Part shown: one piece after another, positions 44,052 through 53,015 of the stretch
How the letters are laid out: every line of letters starts with the position of its first letter
Numbering within the stretch: the stretch's first letter is position 1
NCBI GenBank assembly: GCA_025175895.1
Contig: CM046003.1
Location: 32,013,245-32,077,244, forward strand
Source of the DNA: Wurfbainia villosa
Taxonomy: Eukaryota > Streptophyta > Magnoliopsida > Zingiberales > Zingiberaceae
Direction: 5' to 3'
DNA: 64,000 nt
Translations under genes and position numbers: made by a program
The notes under the pieces: model-generated
The model's input: the letters and a program-made list of their open reading frames with translations, nothing else
What the model was told of the DNA's origin: nothing
Database searches by the model: none

Positions 44052-45698
44052 ATGCTAGAGGGAATGGAGATTACCGACGGATTCGGCTATGACATCCGAA
44101 TTCCTCCACCATTCAACTAAGAAGACTTTTTGGCATAGAGCGTGAGGATGGAGGCATTCCTCATGATGGACAACGAGCAATGGTTCATCTTGATGGACAG
44201 GTACATTCGAGGCTCCTTCGTTCGGTGCGTATTGCTTAATTCTCGTAGGAAGAAGTGACAGAATAAACAAGCAATTAAGGACCAACGATAAGGTAGGAAA
44301 AATGTTGGTCAAATTAATACCTAATGATATTTTACCTAAGATAGGTGGCTATAACGACGCAAGAGATTTATGGAACAACTTGGTCAAGTTCCATGAAGAT
44401 CCCTCACTGATCCAAGAAGTAGAGGAGGAGTTTAAGGAAGAATGCTCATCCTCTCATACTCATGAAATTCAAAAGTCGATAGGTATTAAACATCCGAAGA
44501 AGAAATTGATGAAACTTTCACCTCTAGGATTGAGGGGGAGGAGATTAGGCCTTCAATGTCGAAGCAAGAGGAGGAACCCTCAACATCCGGGAGAAGTGAA
44601 GAACAAGCCCACGGTTCATCTATAGATAACTCAAGCATAATTTGTAAAAATAAAAAACATATAACATGCTTTGAGTGTAGGGAAATAGGGCATTATAAGA
44701 GCAAATGTCCAAAAAGAGTCAAGAAGAAGACTCAAGAACCCAAGGCCAAGGAGAAGATCAAGGAGCTTAGAGCCCCAATTCGCAAGAGCAAGGAGCATAT
44801 AGTATGCTTCAAATGCCAATAAAGGGGTCATTATAGGAGCCAATGTCCTAGGGGGAGTCACCTTGAGAAGGGCAAAGGGAGAGCTCAAACGTAGGAGGAG
44901 CTAAGGCAAACTCTAAAGTAAATTTTATCAATACTCTTCCTTTGTGCAATAACAAAAAACATGCTAGTAATACTTTTTTTTTCTCAATGCAATTGTTCAT
45001 AAGAAGAATCCTAGTAGTAAGCCTAAGGATCAATTTAAAAACAAATATTTTTGTTTAGGTGTTAAACATTGTAATCTTAGGGTTAAGAACAAGACCCCAC
45101 CTAAAGATAACAACAACCTAGGCAATGATCCCAAGAAATCTAGACATATGCCTAGAAGAAAGGGGAATGCCCAATGAAAGAATGAAAATTAAAAAATTAG
45201 GCAATTGGAATTAGAAAATCAAGTTTTGAGGTCAAAGATTGAGAAAATAGAAAATACCCTTAGAAAAATGGAAAACATGATTAATGAGTCTAATGGACAA
45301 GGTATAGGGTTTAGGAGGCAAAAACTATCCAAAAATAGGAAAGGTTTGAGTCACAAACCTAAGTTCAAGGTAGATAAGCCTACCTTTCACTATGTTCCAT
45401 TTAACTATAGAGCAAGTCCTAGGTCTAGGAATAAGGTCACAAGGGAGGTCATCCCTAGAGTTGACCATGATAAGTGTCTAGTGACTAAGGTCTCTAAGGA
45501 GCCTAGGAAATTCACTAAGAATGTCACAAAAAAGTCATCCCTAGAGTTGACTTAGACAAGACCAAAATGACCAAGACTTCTAAGCTTAGGAGGGTCATTA
45601 GAAATGTACTAAAGGAAGTTATCCCTAGTGAGTACCTTGTGAACCCAAGGAGCTCCAATAGGTATTGGGTTCCTAGGAGCGTGATTCCACCATGCTAA
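44052..45698 (+). pseudogene. T9 gag pseudogene with two zinc knuckles
   Basis: Gag of the T3/T9 family. The start at 44052 gives MLEGMEITDGFGYDIRIPPP, then stops; VRMEAFLMMDNEQWFILMD follows in a nearby frame. From 44302 the frame has KLIPNDILPKIGGYNDARDL and an acidic linker. In another frame come the intact knuckle CFECREIGHYKSKC (about 44670-44711) and a second, CFKCQ-stop-RGHYRSQC (about 44810-44850). A coiled-coil part (from 45205: LENQVLRSKIEKIENTLRKM) leads to FNYRASPRSRNKVTREVIPR, the basic 29-residue repeat, copies of which continue in a shifted frame after 45550. It ends RYWVPRSVIPPC, stop at 45696-45698, matching the T3 end. Confidence 0.82.
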
Positions 45699-46166
45699 AT
45701 GGATTTAGGGTGTATCAACCTTAAATGGAAGGGTAGTTAACCTAACCATGGTAAAATTGACATTTTAGGACCATTTCAAGGTTATATAATACCTTGGAAA
45801 TGAATTTAGAAATTAATCCTAAAAGAATTTAGGATGTGCCAATAAAAAAAATGAAATTGAAAAGTTGATCAAAATTGACATAAATCAAGTCTTAGAGTCA
45901 AAGTGTGTCATTTTGGAATTGTGATACACTTGAAGGATTTAGTTGGTTATGACAAGATGGTATAATCCTAGAAAATGACAATTAGATATAAAATTTAGGT
46001 ATCTCTATACCTTTGTATCATATATTTGTCATGTTATGTTTGTCATATGTCATGTCATGACATCATGATCATATTATTATTTAAAATGTCATGATAGCTT
46101 TTAGATTGATAAATGACATGACTAATACTTAGGTTAATTCTTTATCATGTCATGATATCATGCATC
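45699..46166 (+). other. T9 non-coding region after gag
   Basis: Aligns with 22150-22570 of T3 in reverse orientation (shared TTTAGGATGTG, ACTTAGGTTA and CATGTCATGA blocks). Contains palindromic CATGATATCATG and TGTCATGACATCATGA words around 46030-46165. No coding frame. Confidence 0.7.
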
Positions 46167-46400
46167 ATTGTCCCCACGGGGATGGAGCATTAGCTGGGGC
46201 AGTGTGGCATTTGCAGAATTGACATGGGTCGATTCTGGAGGAAGGTCTAAAACCCCTCCCTGGGCTCAGATGATCCCCTATTGCCTTTGGTCAACGCGTC
46301 AAGGTCCAAAGGGCTCTCTGTGATTTATCTCTCTCACAATGGTCGTGGGATAGGCCGATGGGGGTTGCTAGGTTGGCGGTTCCAACCTTTTGTAGGATTG
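46167..46400 (+). mobile_element. GC-rich insertion, possible SINE or other short element
   Basis: About 234 bp that T3 lacks at the matching site: both copies share ATCATGTCATGA(T/C)ATCATG(C/T)ATCATTG before it and the T3 sequence goes straight on. It is GC-rich in AT-rich surroundings. ATTG(T/C)C occurs at both edges and may be a short TSD. A possible Pol III A box (TAGCTGGGGCAGTGTGG, 46191-46207) and B box (GGGTCGATTCTGG, about 46226-46238) would suggest a tRNA-derived SINE, but both match weakly and no poly-A or poly-T tail is seen. Confidence 0.45.
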
Positions 46401-46683
46401 CCAAATATGCTTAAATTATGCTATCTATTATGTCATGATCATACTCATGCATTTAATTTGAATTTAAGGATAATGACATTGATTTGAAGTCTCAAGATAA
46501 GGAAATAAAATTGGATATGTCTAGATATAATGCATGAATCCATAAATTTAAGAAAAACAAAACTCATATCTCACAAAATCTTAAGTATGACATGTGTGTA
46601 TTGATACACCCTAGACACATGTGATATGTTAGAAAAATAAGTTAAGTTCATGTACTTGTAATGATACATCAAAATGAACTAAA
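46401..46683 (+). other. T9 non-coding region, continued
   Basis: Resumes alignment with T3 (CATGATCATA...CATGCA block) and runs to the T10 insertion. No coding frame. Confidence 0.6.
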
Positions 46684-46794
46684 TGTTGGTGCAACAATGC
46701 CCCAAGCATTTATATATGTTTTGATGTTTGGATAAATCATATAAGTTAGGCAATGTTTTGTGATCTAATTACGAACATGTTTAAGTGATAGGAA

Positions 46795-47120
46795 AATCCA
46801 AGGATAAAGACTTGGTAAAAGAGAAGTCCAAGTATGATCTTGGCAAGGAAAGTCCAAGGGACGGACTTGGCAGCATAAGACCAATCTTGTAGTCTTGGCA
46901 GCGTAAAGTCCAAGTGAACCTTGGCAAAGGAAGACCAAGTATGATCTTGGCAAAGGAAGTCCAAGGGATGGACTTGGCAGCATAGGACCAAGCTTGTAGT
47001 CTTGGCAGCGTAAAGTCCAAGTGAACCTTGGCAAAGGAAGTCCAAAGTAAGGTCTTGGCAGCATAAGTCCAAGCTTGTAGTCTTGGCGGCGTAAAGTCCA
47101 AGCATTTGGCAACCCAAGAT
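46795..47120 (+). repeat. CCAAG/CTTGG hairpin array, T10 LTR
   Basis: About 12 units, with a higher-order duplication of about 107-109 bp (block from 46829 repeated from 46936). It produces overlapping antisense frames in all three phases (46746-47202), which are not genes. Confidence 0.85.
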
Positions 47121-47280
47121 ATGACGAAACCGAAGGAAGCTCTTGGAAGCAAAGCGCAAAGGATGAACAAGTCGTGGACTCTGAGGGATCCTGGAGGCGC
47201 AAGGCTTAATGAGGAGCTAGAAGGTTGAGTCTAGGTCTAGGGTGTAAAATCAAGTGTGAATTACTCATACTTGATGAGTA

Positions 47281-47625
47281 TCAGTCGACTGATATGATGT
47301 ATCAATCGATGGTCGGTTTCGATCGAGTCGTGGTGAAACCTCGACCATCGATCGGCGCTTGATAACGATGTGATCGATCGATGTTGCAATCGATCGCCAA
47401 CAGCGGGCGTGATCGATCAATACAAATATGAGCACAGAGTGGAGTCGCACTCGACTGCGGCCTACGATCACTCGACTGATCACTCCATCAGTCGACTGAT
47501 GGAGGGATCAGTCGACTGATCACTTGGTCGTTGGAAATTGCAGCTACGTATCTTCGCGGATCTGCTAGTTCAGAAGTCATTGGCTTCGGCGGCAGTCGAC
47601 TGATGATAAGCATCAGTCGACTGAT
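47281..47625. repeat. Mixed CAGTCGACTG and ATCGATCG cluster, T10 LTR
   Basis: ATCAGTCGACTGAT-type palindromes at 47281-47292, 47486-47520 and 47592-47620 flank a segment (47300-47415) of CGATCGA(T/G) words such as GTGATCGATCGATG. In T8 this middle position has CAGTCGACTG words instead. Confidence 0.75.
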
Positions 47626-47656
47626 CGAAGCCCAACGGGAAAAACAACATCTCTTC

Positions 47657-47664
47657 TATAAGAA
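47657..47664 (+). promoter_or_regulatory. TATA box, T10 LTR
   Basis: TATAAGAA in CTTCTATAAGAAGGGG, aligned with the T8 box. Confidence 0.5.
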
Positions 47665-48052
47665 GGGGCCTTGGGGAGCTTGGTGAAGCTAGTGCTCTCA
47701 TTCCTAACTATACTCTTGTGCTCACCAAGCTTTCTCCAAGTATTTGTGTGATTCTAAACCTCCTCTTCTAGAGTCTTAATCTTCCATCATTGTAAAGAAG
47801 ATGAGTGTATTGTAAAACAAGGTTTCTCCACCTTGGTTCATCCAAAGGAGATTTAGTGAAGCTTGGCTAGGGCTAATCCACCTGCAGTTGGCCAAGTAGG
47901 TAAGGCGTCATCTCGAACCACGTACATAGCATTGCTTTCATTGTTTTCTTATTTGTATTCTTATTTGTATTTGTATTGCTTCCGCTAACGTTTTTGTAGA
48001 AACAAAGAAAGGCTAATCACCCCCCTCTAGCCATTACAAAGATCCTAACAAG

Positions 48053-48067
48053 TGGTATCAGAGCCCA
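48053..48067 (+). promoter_or_regulatory. T10 primer-binding site (initiator tRNA-Met)
   Basis: TGGTATCAGAGCCCA, two bases after the LTR end, perfect to the usual Copia PBS. Confidence 0.92.
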
Positions 48068-48104
48068 GATAGCTTGGAAGATTTCACCATCAACCAAGGC
48101 ATCA

Positions 48105-49724
48105 ATGGCTCTTCAAGAGGGATATAGCACCGCCAAGCCACCGCTCTTCGATGGGAGTCATTTTGCGTATTGGAAAGGTAGGATGAAATATTATCTAATG
48201 AGTAATATTGAAATTTGGCATAGCATTGTAGATGGCTTTGAAGAACCGGTGGATGAACATGGAGACCCTATTCCAAGCAAGGATTGGACAAGGGAAATGA
48301 ATAGGCGGTTCGAATCAAATGCAAAGGCGGTACTCACCATCCAATGCGGCATTACAATGGAGCAACTCAACAAGGTAGGGCCTTTCGAATCCACCAAGGA
48401 GTTATGGGAAAAGCTCATTGAGCTAAATGAAGGATCCAAGGAGTCAAAGAGGGCCAAGAAGGACTTGCTAATTGGACAACTTCAAGCCTTCCAAATGAAG
48501 ATGCATGAAACCGTAAGCCAAATGCATGGAAGGTTCAAGGAGATTTTGAATGGACTCCATATCATAGGTGAGCGAGTTGACAACCGGGATTTGGTAAGAT
48601 ACATACTTCAAGCATTTCCTAGAAATTCTCTATGGACTTCTATAGTTGATGCTATTAAAGTAACTAGGGATCTTTCTCAAATTAAAATTGATGAATTATT
48701 TTGTGAGTTTGAATTGCATGAGCAAACTAACATGTCTTCTAAGGAAAAGGGTTTAGCTCTATTTGTTGAAAAGAAGGAAAAGAAAAAGAAAGAAAGGAAA
48801 GAAGTGCCATCATCATCCGAATCGGAGCATGACTCAAGTAGTGATAGAGACTCGTCTAGCGAGATGGCCAACTTTGTCAAGAAACTCTATAGAAAATCAA
48901 AGGAGTTCAAGAATAGAGAAGCAAGGAAGGGGTCCTATTCTTCAAGAGGTAAAATTAGTGGTAATTCAAATTTTAATAATAATGTGATTTGCCATTCTTG
49001 CAATAAGAAGGGGCACATAAAGTCAAATTGCCCAGAGCTAAAGAAGAAGGAAGAAAATGAAAAGAAAAAGAAGGAAAAGAAGGAGAAGAAGAAGAAGGAG
49101 GCCATGATGACTCAAACCACATGGGACACACCAAATGTTGAAGATTCCTCCTCCGATGATGAGCTTTGCCACATCACATGCCATGTGGCACTCATGGCCC
49201 TAGGAGATGAATCCGGTACATCAAGCCAAGAAGAAGACTCTTCAAGTGATGAATCGTCATCTAGTGACGATGAGGTAATGAGCTCTCCCAAAGTTAAGCT
49301 TCTTTATTAATCAATTGCTTATCTTAAAGAGGCTCTAGATAAGTCTAAATCTAAGGTTAAAAGCATGAAGGTAGAACTAAAGGTCATTAGGAATGAAAAA
49401 CCTTCACATGTTGACTCTTGCATACTTAAGGAAGAGAATGACAAACTTAAGGATGAGGTTAGTGAGTTAAAGGCATGTCTAGAGAAATTTACAAATGGCT
49501 CAAAATACCTTGACATGATCCTTAGCCGACGAAGAGCCGTTTACAACAAGGCCAGTGTAGGATACAAGCCAAAAGAAAAAGAAGTTGCTTATATCTCATT
49601 AATAAATAGAAAAGCAACCATTAAGGGTAAGGTTAAGAAAGCATAGGTACCTAAGAAGTTTTTACTTAATGTTACCGGTCCAAATGTTTGGGTACCAAAA
49701 GCTTGTGTTTATCATGTGATTTAG
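48105..49724 (+). pseudogene. T10 gag, nearly intact
   Basis: Gag of about 539 codons. The start at 48105 gives MALQEGYSTAKPPLFDGSHF, YWKGRMKYYLMSNIE. The UBN2 region has LLIGQLQAFQMKMHETVSQM and FPRNSLWTSIVDAIKVTRD. A Ser/Asp linker and intact knuckle CHSCNKKGHIKSNC (about 48990-49031) follow, then a Lys-rich run and an acidic Ser tract. In-frame TAA at 49308-49310 and TAG near 49644 interrupt the coiled-coil and tail. The tail WVPKACVYHVI ends at TAG 49722-49724, 18 bases before the pol ATG and in the same frame. Confidence 0.88.
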
Positions 49725-49739
49725 GTAGGAGAGCAAGGT

Positions 49740-51098
49740 ATGTGGATCGTGGATAGCGGTTGTTCAACACACATGACCGGGGATGTGAGCAAGTTCTCAA
49801 CAATTAAGTATGTGAAGAAGGGAGCGGTGTCTTTTGGAAATAGTGGAAAACTCAAGATATTAGGTAGAGGTACAATTGAGGTATCCCCCAAAATTGTCAT
49901 TCACAAAGTTTTACTAGTTGAAAATATGAAATTTAATTTATTAAGTGTTAGTCAACTTTGTGATGCAAACTATCATGTTTCTTTTGAATCCTCTAAATGC
50001 ATGATTAGACACAAGGAATTAAATGATTGTATGTTAGTTGGATATAGGAAATCAAATATCTATTATGTTGATCTTTCATATGCTTCTAACATTTCTACTA
50101 AGTGTCTTGTTGTAAAAGAAGAAGAAAGTTGGCTATGACATAAGAGATTGGGGCACATCAACATGAAAAACATAGCCAAGGTAGCCAAGATGGAGTTGGT
50201 CAAAGGGCTACCAAAGATCAAGTATGTCAAGAACAAAATGTGTGAAGCATGCCAAGAAGGAAAACAAACAAAAGCATCACACAAAGGTAAAACCTTAACT
50301 AATACTTCCTTACCATTAGAACTATTGCATCTTGACTTATTTGATTGTCATAGTACTCCTTCTTTAAATGGTAGCAAATATTGTTTAGTTATAGTAGATG
50401 ATTTTTCTAGGTATACTTGGGTCTACTTTATGAAACATAAGGATGATACCTTCGAAATAATCATAGGATTTAGTAAAAGGGTTGAAAATGAAAAGAGTCT
50501 CAAAATCAACCAGATTTGTAGTGATCATGGTAGTGAATTTGAGAATTCTAAATTTTCACAATTTTGTTTAGAGCAAGGGTACAAGCATGAGTTCTCTTGT
50601 CCTAGAACACCCCAACAAAATGGGATGGTGGAAAGGAGAAATCGTGCCCTACAAGAGGCGGCTAAGACTATGCTTAATGCATATTCTCTACCTAGCTACT
50701 TGTGGGCGGAAGCGGTTAATACCGCTTGCTATATCCAAAATAGGGTTCAAATCCATAGGTTTTTAGGAAAGACACCATTTGAATTATGGAATGGGACTAT
50801 TCCCACAATTCATTATTTCAAAGTCTTTGGATGTAAAGTTTATATTTTAAACACCAAAGATAACTTAGGAAAATTTGAATCCAAAGCGGATGAGGGAATC
50901 CTAGTTGGATACTCATCCACAAGTAGAGGATATAGAGTCTTCAATAAGAGAACCCAAGGGATTGAGGAGTCCTCCAATGTTCAATTTGATGAAACCACTA
51001 GTACCTACCCTAGAAAGTCCTCCATTGATAAGGATATTAATGACAATAATCAAGACATTACCCAAAATCTTCAAAATTTGACCATGAGGGGTAATGAT
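49740..51098 (+). pseudogene. T10 protease and integrase, cut by T11
   Basis: Protease WIVDSGCSTHMTG with D-S-G intact. One TGA at 50136-50138 replaces the Trp before HKRLGH; T8 has the same stop. From there the frame is open to T11: zinc-binding HKRLGHINMKN ... CEACQEGKQT, integrase core HLDLFDCH, CSDHGSEFE (Gly-Gly changed to Gly-Ser) and PQQNGMVERRN, then the C-terminal VFGCKVYILNTKDNLGKFES and YSSTSRGYRVFNKRT. Reverse transcriptase and RNase H would follow beyond T11, outside the window. Confidence 0.9.
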
Positions 51099-52196
51099 TG
51101 TTGGATCGATGCGGTTCGCTAGAGGGGGGGGGGGTGAATAGCGATAAAAAATTTTTCTCGTTTCTTTCGTTAAAACTCGAGAGAAAATTAATTGCAACAG
51201 AAATGTAAAGTAAATAGAGACAAATAGGTTTTACTTGGTTCGTAGCCTTCGGCTACTACTCCAAGGCCCTAATGGTCCTTGACCACGCACGGAGGGCAAA
51301 TACTAAATGAACTCCTTCTCGATGGAGATAAGAGTTAAACGATTACAAAAACTCAAGAAAGACTCAAGGTAGAGGGACACTCCCCCTCTCCTTGATATGA
51401 TTTAAAGCTTGAAATAAAAACAACTTATACAAATTTAAAGATTATACCGACGACTTCAAAGATTGGAGGTTGAAGCTCTAGTCGTCGTCTCGGCAGCGCT
51501 TCATCGTAGGGATGTCGGAGAGTCAGAGCGTATCGGAAGCACTTGGAAGTTTTTGAATTCATGAAAAACCCTAGGTTTAGCCCTTCTTTTATAGCCTTTA
51601 AACCCCTCATCGAATGGGTCTTTAGCCAATCACAAATGGGCACAAAACCCCTTGAAAAATGGTGATAACTCTTGACTACTCGAGGTTGATCTTTTGACGG
51701 TGATCATTGATGGCCATCACTCATTTGGCGCATCGATCGAGTGCTAGCCGTAGTCACTCGGTGATGGGCAATGAGTCCTTCTTGGTTAGCGATCGGCGAT
51801 CTTGCGGGCAAAGTTAGCTTAAGGAAAACATTATTTCAACGGTCGTCGACCGTCCGATCTCGACCTAGACCATCTATAAGAAGTCTTTGGTCGGATCTAC
51901 GCTTAAGATCATCCCCGTAAAGAGGATACGACCTTACTTACGCTCGCATACATGAGCTTACCTCAGTATTTCCGTGTTGCTTCCGGCCTTCCACTCAATT
52001 CCTTCGGCTCCCTCCGAAGTCTCTTGAGTGTCGCCCGACCACTGCGGCTTCCTCCGGGTGTCGCTAGCCTTCAGCTCCAGCGTTGAGACTTTTCTGCACA
52101 CTTGATTTAGCTCATGAGATAACAATATATGCTTAACTTTGTATCGTTTGCTATAATCAAAACTTAGGTTTGACTTAGGTGCCTACTGCACCAACA
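51099..52196 (-). repeat. T11 LTR, left
   Basis: 1098 bp, TGTTGGATCGATGCGG to GCCTACTGCACCAACA, perfect 6-bp inverted ends. Contains the end box at 51119-51138, a TATA box and a GATCG-rich segment (51700-51815). Left flank ATGAT (51094-51098) is T10 sequence. Confidence 0.93.
51587..51594 (-). promoter_or_regulatory. TATA box, T11 left LTR
   Basis: Minus strand CTATAAAA in GGCTATAAAAGAAGGG. Confidence 0.6.
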
Positions 52197-52211
52197 ATCT
52201 CTCCCTTTTTG
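52197..52211 (-). promoter_or_regulatory. T11-A polypurine tract
   Basis: Minus strand AAAAAGGGAGAGAT directly before the LTR start TGTTGG. Confidence 0.85.
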
Positions 52212-53015
52212 ATTTATGGCAAACCCACATACAAAGTTAAGTAAATAGCAAGCATGAAGAGTAATAATGTGCATGAGAAACAAAAAATATGAAGATTAAG
52301 TTGGAGTAGTAAGAATTTTCTTCAAGTACTTCTTGAGGAAAGCTCCCCCTTGACCGAGGGTGAGTCTTGAAGAAAGACCTTAATCCTCCCCCTTGAGGGT
52401 TGCTTTAAGTAATTACTTAAAGTTGGCTTTAGTAAAACGTTTTAGTTAAGCCCTTTCTCCCCCTTAAGTAAAACATTAACGACATAAAGTTTTAAAAAAT
52501 AAGTTTAAGTAAAACGTAGACGGCACAAATAAGTTTAAGAATTCTTTGGCCTTTTGGTAAAAGTTAACTAAGTTTTAACTTTTGGTTTAAATATGAAGTA
52601 AGAGTTAAGTTATCAAAAAATTTTGACCCCTTAACTTTGGCCTTTTTCTCCCCCTTTTGCCGTATATCGAAAAGAGTGTATGGAAAACAAAATAAGTGTT
52701 AAATTTAAAGTCCAAGCATGTTCCCATTTTTTATAAAAAAATAATATATCAAAATAAGCTCATCTATAAAATGTTGACTCATATTTGGCTTGATTGATAT
52801 GTAAGATCAACCACCTGGTCGTAGTCGCTAGTATGTATGATTATACTCCGTGGTTCATAGCGATGCACTAGCTCTACATCTGGAACCAGGAGTAAGGTCC
52901 TAATATCTCACGCTCATCTACGTGGCTAAGTACACAAACACATTAGTCCTATGTGTTGTGAGATGTATTGGCTCCTTAAATCTATAGGTGCATGATATCT
53001 AAGGTATGTCCTATG
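52212..53015 (-). other. T11-A 3' non-coding region
   Basis: About 0.8 kb after pol with no reading frame. It has several CTCCCCCTT words (52344, 52388, 52460, 52650), i.e. AAGGGGGAG on the sense strand, resembling extra polypurine tracts. The same region in copy B is 59736-60600. Confidence 0.65.

Larger units (their letters stand above)
42371..46683 (+). mobile_element. T9 gag-only element, second copy of the T3 family
   Basis: Plus-strand element with 5' LTR, PBS and gag of the same family as T3; its 3' end is not in the window because T10 interrupts it at 46684. As in T3, the DNA after gag is non-coding and no pol domain appears. Gag C-terminus and the region after it align with T3 on the opposite strand. 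Confidence 0.82.
46684..48050 (+). repeat. T10 5' LTR
   Basis: 1367 bp, TGTTGGTGCAACAATGCCCC to AAAGATCCTAACA. Same order as T8 but with a longer hairpin array and a stretch of CGATCGATC words between palindromes. End box: AATCACCCCCCTCTAGCC. Confidence 0.9.
46684..51098 (+). mobile_element. T10 Sirevirus-like Copia element, 5' half
   Basis: Sister copy of T8 with 5' LTR, PBS, gag, protease and integrase. At 51098 it is cut by T11 between integrase and reverse transcriptase; the same point in T8 is near 36966 (GGGTAATGAT). The remainder must lie beyond the right edge. It is better preserved than T8 in gag and integrase. Confidence 0.9.

Noticed and set aside
46281..46487. 68-codon frame in the GC-rich insertion
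   Set aside because: Extends past the insertion edge into T9 non-coding DNA and has no domain; chance frame.
46746..47202. Three overlapping minus-strand frames with Leu/Cys/Gln-rich repeated peptides
   Set aside because: They are translations of the CCAAG/CTTGG hairpin array in three phases. Similar frames at 32753-33110, 39829-40051 and 42689-42974 have the same cause. No start context or conserved domain.
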